From Cysteiniphilum halobium (lineage in GTDB: Bacteria > Pseudomonadota > Gammaproteobacteria > Francisellales > Francisellaceae): 55,256 bases of DNA. How positions within the stretch are numbered: position 1 is the first letter of the stretch; every line of letters begins with the position of its first letter. The position numbers were made by a program, and so were the translations under genes. Location of the stretch: assembly GCF_003574425.1 (NCBI RefSeq), contig NZ_QLIU01000032.1, forward strand, positions 1-55,256, read 5' to 3'. The notes beneath the pieces are model-generated. The model was not told where the DNA came from and searched no databases. It was given only the letters and a program-made list of their open reading frames with translations. Below are positions 10,201-17,738 of this stretch, one piece after another.

Positions 10201-10319
10201 GCTTTGGAACAATATTCTCATTATTGATCGTACCAGTGGCTTATGTGATTTTGTCACCCTTAGATCATAAGAAAAAGAAAATATTAAAAGCGAATAAGGC
10301 ACGATTATTACAAAGTTAA
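7239..10319 (+). CDS. RND multidrug efflux pump, HAE1/AcrB-MexB type
   Basis: 1026 residues, the normal length for an HAE1 transporter. The protein starts with the standard KICIERPVFAVVLSLMIIVLG first helix, has two large periplasmic loops, and carries the proton-relay pair Asp-Asp in helix 4 (GLVVDDAIVVLENVHRH, near residue 400). The second half repeats the layout with the helix-10 Lys region (GLISKHGILITQFANE). It should form the inner-membrane trimer that exports drugs or envelope compounds using the proton gradient. It is coupled to the adaptor gene 3 nt upstream. What it exports cannot be read from sequence. The preceding peptide-ligation-like genes run in the same direction, so a joint role is possible but unproven. 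Confidence 0.92.
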   Translation: MKLSKICIERPVFAVVLSLMIIVLGIVGFSYLEIRYFPKIQQKIAQVSISYTGASPTLMKNDVTVPVEDALYNIDGLVKMTSTSSYGSSKINLTFADDADMTNVMGQVRDNISSIISQKLPADINAPSVTQGGVERPVVNLGVLDKNLTSAQIRDYVQKNIVPIFQSIPGMGAVWVYGASDYAMRIWLNPQKMAALGITVSDVQSTLNSNNISFSGGSVRGKYRNFSISSDTDLTTADQFKNLVVKDSGNAPVYLKDIAKVDLGNASLSDSPMLINGQNAISVQLRPTDNANPITVANLAKEELKRVANQLPKGMEVKVVYDQSTFLQKSITDGYDTLLEAIILVMIVVFIFLGSIRAALIPILTIPVCVIGAFGVMLLCGFSINVVTLLAIILAIGLVVDDAIVVLENVHRHIEMGKKPFEAAVQGSAEIGFSVIAMTLTLAAVYAPIGFLSGFSATIFREFAFTLAGSVLISGFVALTLSPMMCAYILKSREKETKIEIWLEHIFDKLNGAYAKVLNFVLKAKYWVVALLVILGVLCFMLFKVVPQSFIPKEDIGYFEANITSPPSAALDYTDYYMNMLSQRVYKNNPYILNNAEYVFSGSANNFVTMQPWGDKRKVSTQKVIDKLLAEAQQIPGIKVSMSVPDPVSFGPDADGSDVIIYLHNVGPINHLVKAADSLTKKLMNYPGLNNVNNGLKFDNVVYNVKFQRELAANIGVDPQNIADTFSILMSGKHITDVKTDEKSYQVLVQMNLKDLSSFGSLSKIYVPSDSGLMVPLSNLIKVTPDVRQSSLFRYNRVNTAQITANISSGYSMSEVYNEINKLTNQTNLDGAGIDFGGRMAAFLSSSGTMFGLFALALIFIYLVLAAQFESFVDPFIILLTVPLSTVGALITMLMTGGDLNLFTNIGLITLVGLISKHGILITQFANEYFKEGVSLIDAVKTGAITRLRPILMTTSAMVLGSIPLAFAMGPGNTANNMIGWVIVGGLCFGTIFSLLIVPVAYVILSPLDHKKKKILKANKARLLQS

Positions 10320-10330
10320 TTTGACTATGA

Positions 10331-10444
10331 CCATACTCAGTCTGTTTTGATTGTGTAAGCGTTGGCTGAGCGTAAGTCGAAGCCTCTATGAAGGGTGATT
10401 TTCCCAAGCTTACCCTTCGACTTACGCTCAGGGCGCGGTGAGCA
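10331..10444. repeat. 114-bp hairpin-forming repeat, copy 1
   Basis: A perfect 17-bp inverted repeat (CTGAGCGTAAGTCGAAG at 10366-10382 and its complement at 10415-10431) with a 32-nt loop. From CCATACT to GGTGAG the whole stretch aligns with 28949-29063: TTGTG.AAGC.TTGGCTGA is shared on the left, CGCTCAGGG.G.GGT on the right. It lies just downstream of the RND pump gene, so the stem could also stabilise or end that transcript. Confidence 0.7.
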
Positions 10445-10553
10445 TTTGTGGATGAAGATTTATTCTTAGCCGTTAATTTGAATATGTAAACGACGGAATG
10501 TATCTATTTATAAGGGATCAAATACTATAATCCCATATGAACGATTTCGTATG

Positions 10554-10581
10554 TTGACATAAATATGGTAGTAAATAAGAT
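10554..10581 (+). promoter_or_regulatory. Sigma70-type promoter for the SNF-family symporter gene
   Basis: TTGACA (10554-10559), a 16-nt spacer and TAAGAT (10576-10581). The start codon at 10629 is 47 nt further on. The perfect -35 box makes this one of the better promoters in the window. Confidence 0.6.
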
Positions 10582-10628
10582 GTTTATTGAACTATATTAT
10601 GGCTTTTATGTCAAAAATAGGAGAAAGT

Positions 10629-12101
10629 ATGGGGCAAACACGTAAAGACTTCACATCCGTTTGGATATTTATTTTGGCAGCTGTGGGATCTGCTGCTGGA
10701 CTGGGCAATTTATGGCGCTTTCCTTATTTGGCATATGAGCATGGAGGGGCTGCATTTTTTATTGCCTATATCATTTGTTTATTGTGCATTGGGTTGCCGT
10801 TATTAATCCTTGAAGTTGGGTTGGGTAAGGTTTCGAAAAAAGGCGCACCTGAGTCATTAGCACTTATTGGTCATGCAAAACGCTTTAAAATTATCGGCTG
10901 GCTTGCGGTTCTTGCTGCCTTTGGGGTATTGACTTACTACATTGTGATTACTTCTTGGGTACTTAATTTTGCCGTTGATTCCTTTCAGATGCCTTGGCAA
11001 ATAGGTAGTGAAAGCTATTTTTTTCATCAATTTTTAGGATTAAGCGCTGGTATTGAGAGCTTTGGCACACCTAAACTTGCGATTGTCTTTGGCGTAATTG
11101 CTATTTTGCTATTAGTTTATATCTCGTTGTATAGAGGCACAAGTGGTTTGGCGTTTGTTGCAAAGTGGATCACACCCATTCCCTTTATATTGCTAATTAT
11201 TTTACTCACCAATTCGGTATCTTTATCGGGAAGTATCACCGGCTTGCATGCATTATTTGTGCCGGTATGGTCATCGCTTTTAGATACTAAAATCTGGTTC
11301 GCCGCAGCAACGCAGGTGATTTTCTCCATCTCTTTGGCTACTGGGGTAATGTTTGCTTATGGTGCACTTTTGGATAAAAAAGTCAAAATTGGACGCACAT
11401 GCACGATTGTTGTGATTGGTGATACTTTAGCATCAATTATCTGCAGTATGATTGTATTTTCAGTGCTTGGACATGTGGCACATATCGATGGTAAAAATAT
11501 ACATGATGTGGTTTCAGGTGGAATTGGTTTGGCGTTTGTGGTCATCCCTCATGCATTGACTTTGCTACCGGCAGCACAGGAGTTTTTCTCATTCATATTT
11601 TACGCATCTGTTTTCTTTTTGGCACTTACTTCGATCGTGTCATTATTTGAAGCTATTTTAGCTGCATTGATGGATAGTAAGATTAAGCTTAAGCGTGCTA
11701 GTATTTTATTGGTTATTTGTGTGGCTTTATTGATCTGCAATTTGTTTTACACTATGGGCAATGGTTTGTACTTGCTGGACGTCGTTGATCATTTTATCAA
11801 TGGTTATTTAATGCTTGTTGTAATGGTTACCGAGGTACTTGTTATCGCATGGCTTTATGATATTAATAAGCTCACGCGCGAGCTTTTTCCTAATCACAAT
11901 GCCAATATTCTACATGTTATTTTTAAGGCGCTAACTGCTTATATTATCCCAATAGTATTAAGTGTGTTGTTTATCAAGCAGGTTTATGTCGATATCTCAG
12001 GCGGCTATGGTGATTATCCTAGCACTTACTTATGGGGAATAGGTGCTTTGGTTTTAGTTTTGAGTGTTGTGATTGCTCAGCGATTAAGTCGCAAGTTTTA
12101 A
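10629..12101 (+). CDS. Sodium-dependent amino-acid/neurotransmitter-type symporter (SNF/NSS family)
   Basis: 490 residues from ATG 10629, chosen because AGGAG lies 5 nt upstream and homologues begin at this point; an upstream in-frame TTG at 10587 lacks a site. The first helix has the family signature GSAAGLGNLWRFPYLAYEHGG, whose backbone coordinates sodium and substrate in LeuT-fold carriers. About eleven hydrophobic helices follow. Family members import amino acids or related amines with sodium across the inner membrane; the substrate is not evident. It appears to be a single-gene unit with its own promoter, followed by a repeat hairpin and a convergent phosphatase gene. Confidence 0.9.
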   Translation: MGQTRKDFTSVWIFILAAVGSAAGLGNLWRFPYLAYEHGGAAFFIAYIICLLCIGLPLLILEVGLGKVSKKGAPESLALIGHAKRFKIIGWLAVLAAFGVLTYYIVITSWVLNFAVDSFQMPWQIGSESYFFHQFLGLSAGIESFGTPKLAIVFGVIAILLLVYISLYRGTSGLAFVAKWITPIPFILLIILLTNSVSLSGSITGLHALFVPVWSSLLDTKIWFAAATQVIFSISLATGVMFAYGALLDKKVKIGRTCTIVVIGDTLASIICSMIVFSVLGHVAHIDGKNIHDVVSGGIGLAFVVIPHALTLLPAAQEFFSFIFYASVFFLALTSIVSLFEAILAALMDSKIKLKRASILLVICVALLICNLFYTMGNGLYLLDVVDHFINGYLMLVVMVTEVLVIAWLYDINKLTRELFPNHNANILHVIFKALTAYIIPIVLSVLFIKQVYVDISGGYGDYPSTYLWGIGALVLVLSVVIAQRLSRKF

Positions 12102-12127
12102 ATGTAAAAGGAAGATGACATGCCGCA

Positions 12128-12202
12128 CTCTGAGGGAAGCCGAAGGCGCTTAGAAACACCATACTATAATATATTTATCATACCCTGAGCGTAGTCGAAG
12201 GG
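12128..12202. repeat. Variant of the hairpin repeat, in a convergent gap
   Basis: CCCTGAGCGTAGTCGAAGGG (12183-12202) is an intact core, and CTCTGAGGGAAGCCGAAGGC (12128-12147) is a degenerate copy in the same orientation. The core itself is imperfectly self-complementary. The element fills the gap between the stop of the symporter gene and the 3' end of the convergent phosphatase gene, a position suited to a shared 3' hairpin. Confidence 0.6.
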
Positions 12203-12210
12203 TGGTTATA

Positions 12211-13206
12211 CTAAACGCTTTTAACAAAGTGATTATTTTTAAAAGCAAGACAATACTGAAGTGTGCTTTGGGCTAGGACGTATTTCTTCAATTTATTATA
12301 GCATTGCTTACTTGGAGCACTTACACTTTGCAAATGCAATTTAGCCTGAGAATTGTTGTGATTATTCTCAACGATCGAGCTATCAAACATCGCATTGGGA
12401 TACCAGACCTTTAAACCAGTATTTTTACCAAACCAATCAGTCATCTGATCCCCCACTGACATAAGCCAATAGACATGACGCTGATCGCTTAATGCGCGAC
12501 GCAAAACATCCTTGTAAGCAACACGTTCATTGGTGTTGTTTGTACAGGCATCAGCAGGCACTGATCCGGATAAAAAGACATATTGATCAAGTTTTTGATC
12601 AGATAAATGTAAATGTTTTTTAAGCCAGCTTCTGGTGGCAGATGATTCATTGTGATTGCATGATCTTGCGGTGATAAAGTAACAGGTAATACCATCTTTG
12701 AAACAGTTTTGTTCAATAAATTCGGCAGTAGCTGGATCATTAATACCTGATTTAGTAAAGTAATCATCATCAAATGACGTTAACTCAATGGTGTTATCGA
12801 TATCAAACATAATCGCTGGTATTTTACCTTTAGCTTCAATTGCATGGATAAAGCCAATCTTTTTAAAGTTAGCAATAAGCCTAGTTAAGTCTCTCATCAT
12901 TGAATCTGCATCCTTGGCAAATTGCGAGTCTTTAGCAAAATCATTATAGTCTTTAGTACCCATATAGCGCTTAGTGTCAGAATTGTCAGCTATTTGATCT
13001 ATCGCTGCTTTGGCATTGGTAGGCAAGCTAAATGGTCTACCATATTTGGCGTTAAATGCCATCGTCAGTGAAGTGGCTTCACTATACAATTTCAATGAAT
13101 CAACTGTCGCAGGTTTTATCTTGGGTGCTTGTGCTAAAGCACTCTGGCACGTCATGGCAAATAATGCAGTAGCTAAGAGCTTTCTGTATTGTTTAAATCG
13201 TTTCAT
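12211..13206 (-). CDS. Secreted HAD-superfamily acid phosphatase (class B/C type)
   Basis: 331 residues. The start is placed at ATG 13206 (AAGGA 8 nt upstream) because the product then opens with a good signal peptide (KLLATALFAMTCQSALA). The 47-residue extension to 13347 is Cys/Lys/Arg-rich and not signal-like. HAD motifs: PAIMFDIDNTIELT (nucleophile Asp and second Asp), CYFITARS (motif II), and MSVGDQMTDWFG (motif IV Asp pair). This matches subfamily IIIB acid phosphatases, periplasmic or outer-membrane enzymes that remove phosphate from nucleotides or other monoesters. No lipobox Cys is seen, so it is probably soluble periplasmic. Its 3' end converges with the symporter gene. Confidence 0.82.
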   Translation of the reverse strand: MKRFKQYRKLLATALFAMTCQSALAQAPKIKPATVDSLKLYSEATSLTMAFNAKYGRPFSLPTNAKAAIDQIADNSDTKRYMGTKDYNDFAKDSQFAKDADSMMRDLTRLIANFKKIGFIHAIEAKGKIPAIMFDIDNTIELTSFDDDYFTKSGINDPATAEFIEQNCFKDGITCYFITARSCNHNESSATRSWLKKHLHLSDQKLDQYVFLSGSVPADACTNNTNERVAYKDVLRRALSDQRHVYWLMSVGDQMTDWFGKNTGLKVWYPNAMFDSSIVENNHNNSQAKLHLQSVSAPSKQCYNKLKKYVLAQSTLQYCLAFKNNHFVKSV

Positions 13207-13497
13207 GCTATTGATCCTTAAGCATTGTTGGGTTGTAAAATATGGCTTATATAAGGTACGCTTGATGCTAGTAAAACAACTGTATTTGCGAAATAGAGAT
13301 TGTTTACCTTTATTTCTATAACATTTGGCTGCATGTTTAATTTTCATGTCAGTTTGCTACTCATATCTTAATGTTGGTGATCACACTATAAGGGGAGAGT
13401 AATCAGCAAGTGTTACAGAAATATTAAAGATAAGGTCTTGTAGTATTTGTATTAGGTTTTTTTACTCAAAATTCTATGAACCAATCTTGAAGCATTG

Positions 13498-13506
13498 TGA
13501 TAAAAT
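13498..13506 (+). promoter_or_regulatory. Extended -10 promoter candidate for valS
   Basis: TGATAAAAT is an extended -10 (TGnTAAAAT) about 95 nt before valS; no convincing -35 is present. The rest of the 393-nt gap 13207-13599 holds the phosphatase gene's 5' flank, AT-rich sequence and the short repeat at 13546. I see no gene in it. Confidence 0.35.
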
Positions 13507-13545
13507 GCGGCTTTAAATTTTTGATTTTTTAACTTTTTAATATCG

Positions 13546-13577
13546 ATACCTATCACAAAATGGTCGGTGATGGGTAT
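13546..13577. repeat. Minimal 32-bp MITE-like hairpin before valS
   Basis: ATACCTATCAC (13546-13556) and GTGATGGGTAT (13567-13577) are inverted with one mismatch around a 10-nt loop. They match the outermost 11 bases of the longer elements at 2527 and 39055, so this looks like a copy reduced to its two tips. It lies in the valS leader, 22 nt before the start codon. Confidence 0.6.
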
Positions 13578-13599
13578 AACAAATAATAGGGCTTAGGTA

Positions 13600-16386
13600 A
13601 TGTCACAAACGCAAGAACAACAAGAAGTAGAAATGCAAAAAAATTATGATCCTAAAGCACTAGAGCAGCAGTGCTATGATAAGTGGGAGAAAAAAGGCTT
13701 ATTCAAATGTGGGCAAACTAATGGTGTACCTTATACGATTATGTTGCCGCCACCTAATGTTACCGGCAATTTACATATGGGACATGGTTTCCAACAGACC
13801 TTAATGGATTTATTAACGCGTTATCATCGAATGATGGGTGATGACACGTTATGGCAACCTGGTACTGATCATGCCGGTATTGCGACACAAATGGTGGTTG
13901 AACGTAATTTAAATGCCGAAGGTTTAACACGTCATGATTTAGGTCGTGAGAAATTTATTAAAAAAATTTGGCAATGGAAAGAGTATTCAGGTGGTTCAAT
14001 TTCCAGACAAATGCGCCGTTTGGGGGCATCTGCTGATTGGTCGCGTGAGCGTTTCACGATGGATGATGGTTTATCGCAAGCCGTGCAAACCTGCTTTATT
14101 AAGCTTTATGAAGATGGCTTGATTTATCGTGGTGAACGTTTGGTCAATTGGGATCCAGTGCTTTTAACCGCAGTTTCTGATTTAGAAGTTGTGCAAGAGG
14201 AAGAAAGTGGTTCATTATGGCATTTTGCTTATCCATTAGCCGATGGAGGTAAGATTGAGATTGCCACAACACGTCCTGAGACAATGTTGGGAGATGTCGC
14301 TGTGGCAGTGAATCCAAACGATGACCGTTATCAGCATTTAATTGGCAAGATGATTAAACTGCCATTAACAGGGCGTGAGATTCCCATTATTGCTGATGAT
14401 TATGTTGATATTGCTTTTGGTACGGGTTGTGTCAAGATTACACCAGCACACGATTTTAATGATCACGAAATTGGGAAACGTCATCAATTACCAATGATCA
14501 ACATTCTTACTCCTGAAGGTAAGATCAATGATAATGCGCCAAAAGCCTATCGCGGCTTAGATCGTTTTGATGCGCGTAAGCAGGTTGTTGTTGATATGGA
14601 AGCACAAGGTTTGCTAGTAAAAGTTGAACCACATACTTTAAAAGTGCCACGTGGTGATCGCACCGGTGTTATCCTTGAGCCGTATTTGACTAAACAGTGG
14701 TTTGTTAAGGCCAGCGAGTTAGGTAAATCAGCGTTAGAAGTCGTTGAAAATGGCGACATTCGCTTTGTACCTGATAACTGGAAAAATACTTATTACTCAT
14801 GGATGCGTGACTTACAAGATTGGTGTATTTCACGCCAGCTATGGTGGGGACACCGAATCCCTGCTTGGTACGATGAGCATGGTAATGTCTATGTCGGTGA
14901 GTCAGAAGCTGATGTACGTAGTAAATATGGTTTATCGTCAGAGCTTAGATTGCATCAAGATGAAGATGTCTTTGATACGTGGTTCTCGTCAGCATTATGG
15001 CCTTTTTCAACGCTAGGCTGGCCACATGATACCGCGGATCTTAAGAAATATTACCCAACCAGTGTGCTGGTAACAGGCTTTGATATTATCTTTTTCTGGG
15101 TGGCACGGATGGTGATGTTTGGGCTTTATTTTATGGATGAGATCCCTTTTAAAGATATTTATATCACCGGTCTTATTCGTGATGCTGAAGGGCAAAAAAT
15201 GTCTAAATCAAAAGGCAATGTGCTTGACCCAGTAGATTTGATTGATGGTATTTCTTTAGAAGACTTAGTTGTTAAAAGAACGCAAAGCTTAATGCAACCA
15301 CAGATGAAAGCTAAGGTTGAGAAGCAAACGCGTAAGCATTTTCCAGAAGGCATTGAAGCCTATGGCACCGATGCCTTACGTTTTACCTTTACTGCTCTTG
15401 CATCAACTTCACGTGATATCTGTTTTGATGTCTCGCGCATGGAAGGTTATCGCAATTTTTGCAACAAAATATGGAATGCTTCACGCTTTGTGATGATGAA
15501 CTTGGAAGGCTATGATCCCGTGTATAATCAATATGAAATGGGTGTTGCCGAAGAATGGATCTGGCATGAGCTTAATAACACAATTGCTGAGGTGCATAAG
15601 CATATTGCTAATTATCGCTTTGATTTATTAGCACAAACGATTTATGAGTTTGTTTGGAATCAATATTGTGATTGGTATCTTGAATTTGCTAAAGCGACCA
15701 TTAACGATCAAACGATGAGTGCCGCACGCAAACATGCGGTACAATATACCTTAATCACAGTTCTTGATAAAATTTTACGTTTGGCGCATCCAATTATTCC
15801 GTTTATTACCGAGGAGATATTTAATCAGGTTAAAGTCTTTACACAAGATGATGCAACGTCAATTATGGTGAGTACCTTTCCACTATTTGATGAATTGTTT
15901 ATCAATGACAAAGCAGCTAATGAGATAGAGTGGCTTAAGCGTGTTATTGTTGCTATTCGCACAGTGCGTGCTGAGATGAATATCAAGCCAAGTTTGAGCA
16001 TTCCACTTTTTATCAAAAATGCGTCAACAGCAGAATTAGATAAACTTAATGCAACAAAAGCACTTATTCAATCGATGGCAAAAATTTCACATATTACTGT
16101 GAGTAATGATGTGCCAATGTCAGCGACAAGTCTTGTCGACACACTTGAGTTACATATCCCATTAGCAGGATTAATTGATGTCTCAGCAGAGCAGGCGCGT
16201 TTGAAAAAAGAACAAGAAAAATTAGACAAGGAAATTGCGCGTTTGGTAGCAAAACTTAGCAATGAAAAATTTGTCGCCAATGCGCCAGAGGATGTCGTGG
16301 CTAGGGAAAAAGAGAAACTTGCCGACTACCAAACAACACAAAGCAAGTTGATTGAGCAATTTGAAAAATTAGAAGAGTTGCATTAA
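13600..16386 (+). CDS. valS: Valyl-tRNA synthetase
   Basis: 928 residues, close to the usual ~950. It charges tRNA-Val and edits Thr-tRNA-Val in the cytoplasm. Class I signatures are present: the HIGH variant HMGH within [15 protein letters not shown] (near residue 60) and KMSKS within [14 protein letters not shown] (near residue 533). The editing domain lies between ([20 protein letters not shown]). The C-terminal ~65 residues form the Lys/Glu-rich coiled coil typical of ValRS ([16 protein letters not shown]). The start is ATG 13600 with AGGG 8 nt upstream. It seems to be transcribed alone; its usual neighbours (holC, pepA) are absent. Confidence 0.97.
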   Translation: MSQTQEQQEVEMQKNYDPKALEQQCYDKWEKKGLFKCGQTNGVPYTIMLPPPNVTGNLHMGHGFQQTLMDLLTRYHRMMGDDTLWQPGTDHAGIATQMVVERNLNAEGLTRHDLGREKFIKKIWQWKEYSGGSISRQMRRLGASADWSRERFTMDDGLSQAVQTCFIKLYEDGLIYRGERLVNWDPVLLTAVSDLEVVQEEESGSLWHFAYPLADGGKIEIATTRPETMLGDVAVAVNPNDDRYQHLIGKMIKLPLTGREIPIIADDYVDIAFGTGCVKITPAHDFNDHEIGKRHQLPMINILTPEGKINDNAPKAYRGLDRFDARKQVVVDMEAQGLLVKVEPHTLKVPRGDRTGVILEPYLTKQWFVKASELGKSALEVVENGDIRFVPDNWKNTYYSWMRDLQDWCISRQLWWGHRIPAWYDEHGNVYVGESEADVRSKYGLSSELRLHQDEDVFDTWFSSALWPFSTLGWPHDTADLKKYYPTSVLVTGFDIIFFWVARMVMFGLYFMDEIPFKDIYITGLIRDAEGQKMSKSKGNVLDPVDLIDGISLEDLVVKRTQSLMQPQMKAKVEKQTRKHFPEGIEAYGTDALRFTFTALASTSRDICFDVSRMEGYRNFCNKIWNASRFVMMNLEGYDPVYNQYEMGVAEEWIWHELNNTIAEVHKHIANYRFDLLAQTIYEFVWNQYCDWYLEFAKATINDQTMSAARKHAVQYTLITVLDKILRLAHPIIPFITEEIFNQVKVFTQDDATSIMVSTFPLFDELFINDKAANEIEWLKRVIVAIRTVRAEMNIKPSLSIPLFIKNASTAELDKLNATKALIQSMAKISHITVSNDVPMSATSLVDTLELHIPLAGLIDVSAEQARLKKEQEKLDKEIARLVAKLSNEKFVANAPEDVVAREKEKLADYQTTQSKLIEQFEKLEELH

Positions 16387-16493
16387 AGTGTAGGAAATAG
16401 ATCAATTAGTATTACTGCTCTAATGCTATTTGTATATTTGGTTGTGCCTTAATTTGATTCAATTCGTGGCTAAGGAAAAACAGTAACAAAAAA

Positions 16494-16523
16494 TTGACTG
16501 AACACCGTGTTTCATGTTACTTT
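16494..16523 (+). promoter_or_regulatory. Promoter of the peroxiredoxin gene
   Basis: TTGACT (16494-16499), an 18-nt spacer and TACTTT (16518-16523) preceded by TG (extended -10). The start codon is 80 nt downstream. A palindrome at 16535 would lie over the transcription start, a position suited to repression. Confidence 0.5.
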
Positions 16524-16534
16524 CGAAGTGACAC

Positions 16535-16574
16535 ATTACCTTGGTAATTAGACTGATTAGTTTGCCTTGGTAAT
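16535..16574. promoter_or_regulatory. Candidate operator: ATTACCTTGGTAAT plus a second half-repeat
   Basis: ATTACCTTGGTAAT (16535-16548) is a 6+2+6 palindrome. Its right part, CCTTGGTAAT, recurs exactly at 16565-16574, 26 bp (about 2.5 helical turns) further on. Both copies lie between the peroxiredoxin promoter and its ribosome-binding site. A redox- or metal-sensing regulator is a plausible ligand; the identity is unknown. Confidence 0.4.
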
Positions 16575-16603
16575 ACACTTCTACACAACAAAAGGAATTT
16601 ATC

Positions 16604-17236
16604 ATGAGTATACAGTTAGGTGATAGTGCACCAAATTTCAAAGCAAAAACAACTTTAGGAGAAATAGACTTTCATAAATGGATTGGGGATAGCTGGTGTG
16701 TTTTATTCTCTCACCCTAAGGATTTTACTCCCGTGTGTACAACAGAATTAGGCGTGGCGGCAAAATTAAAACCTAAATTTGAAAATCTTAATTGCAAAGT
16801 GATAGCTTTGAGTGTTGATACAGTTGATGAGCATAAGGAATGGATAAAAGATATCAATGAAACACAAAATACCACGGTAAATTATCCAATTATTGATGAC
16901 TCTGATACAAAAGTATCTACACTTTATAATATGATTCATGCGAACGCTTCAGATACTCTGACGGTGCGTAGTGTTTTTATAATTGATCCACATAAGAAAG
17001 TAAGGCTTACCTTTACCTATCCTGCTTCCACAGGTCGTAATTTTGATGAAATATTAAGAGTGATTGAATCCTTACAATTGACAGATAAATATAGTCTTGC
17101 TACTCCAGTTAATTGGAAAAAAGGTGATCAATGCGTTATTGTTCCAAGCGTTACTAATGAACAAGCAGAACAAATGTTTAAAAATGGATTTGAAGAAATC
17201 AAACCATATTTGCGATTAACAGATGTACCGGCATAA
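16604..17236 (+). CDS. 1-Cys peroxiredoxin (Prx6/AhpC-TSA family)
   Basis: 210 residues, the usual length for Prx6-type enzymes. It reduces peroxides in the cytoplasm through the peroxidatic Cys45 in HPKDFTPVCTTELG. The long C-terminal arm, with TPVNWKKGDQCVIVPSVT, is the dimerisation extension of this subfamily. A further Cys lies in that arm (GDQCVI), but the 2-Cys resolving motif VCP is absent. The start ATG 16604 follows AAAGGAA by 6 nt. It is flanked by its own promoter and operator-like repeats, so it is probably a stress-regulated single gene. Confidence is high for the family; the preferred reductant is unknown. Confidence 0.93.
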   Translation: MSIQLGDSAPNFKAKTTLGEIDFHKWIGDSWCVLFSHPKDFTPVCTTELGVAAKLKPKFENLNCKVIALSVDTVDEHKEWIKDINETQNTTVNYPIIDDSDTKVSTLYNMIHANASDTLTVRSVFIIDPHKKVRLTFTYPASTGRNFDEILRVIESLQLTDKYSLATPVNWKKGDQCVIVPSVTNEQAEQMFKNGFEEIKPYLRLTDVPA

Positions 17237-17371
17237 TTGTAAGTGCTATTAAAAGACGTGATTTTTTATAACAAAGACACATAAAACTCTGCTTCAATAT
17301 AAACCTTGGTAGTCTTGTTTTAAAGAGTAACCAATAGTTTAGTCTGCAAGTTTAGAGAATGATCAATTTGC

Positions 17372-17380
17372 TGCTATAAT
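17372..17380 (+). promoter_or_regulatory. Extended -10 promoter in the clpB upstream gap
   Basis: TGCTATAAT is a perfect extended -10 (TGnTATAAT), about 350 nt before clpB. The gap 17237-17738 (502 nt) contains no gene I can support. It is AT-rich, with this promoter, a heat-shock-like promoter at 17475 and a small AGCAA/TTGCT hairpin between them. The transcript from here would carry a long leader or make a separate small RNA. Confidence 0.45.
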
Positions 17381-17474
17381 AGCTGGATTCACAAAATATT
17401 AAGAAAAATTAAACAAAAACATTTAGCTTAGCAAGAGATTTGCTGTGATTACTACTAAATGAACCTTAAAAAAA

Positions 17475-17505
17475 CCTCTTGAAAAAAATTTTCCTATCCT
17501 CACTT
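17475..17505 (+). promoter_or_regulatory. Sigma32-like heat-shock promoter candidate for clpB
   Basis: CCTCTTGAA (17475-17483) matches the sigma32 -35 (CCCTTGAA) closely. After a 14-nt spacer CCTCACTT (17498-17505) resembles the -10 consensus CCCCATNT. clpB is a classical sigma32 target, which supports the reading; the distance to the start codon (about 230 nt) is long. Confidence 0.45.
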
Positions 17506-17738
17506 TCTAGGCATTGAATTTTTGAAACACCTTTTGTTATTTTGAGTTAAAAACATAAAATATCAGTGTCAAGTAATGGAATGTTGATCATAAGCTGATA
17601 TGTAGAAGGTGTTAAAGATCAATAATGTGAAAAATTATAACTAAATGGTCTAGGCTTTATGATTAATTTAAGGTTATAGCTTAAGTCGATGATTGTTTAG
17701 ATGATTCATTGTGTTAAAGAAATAAGGATAAAGGAAAT

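Noticed and set aside
9839-10407. Antisense ORFs over the end of the RND pump gene
   Set aside because: They are shadows of the pump reading frame, lack ribosome sites and have no domain character.
13207-13347. 47-residue extension of the HAD phosphatase
   Set aside because: It is basic and Cys-rich, with no signal character, whereas ATG 13206 has AAGGA and opens with a classical signal peptide.
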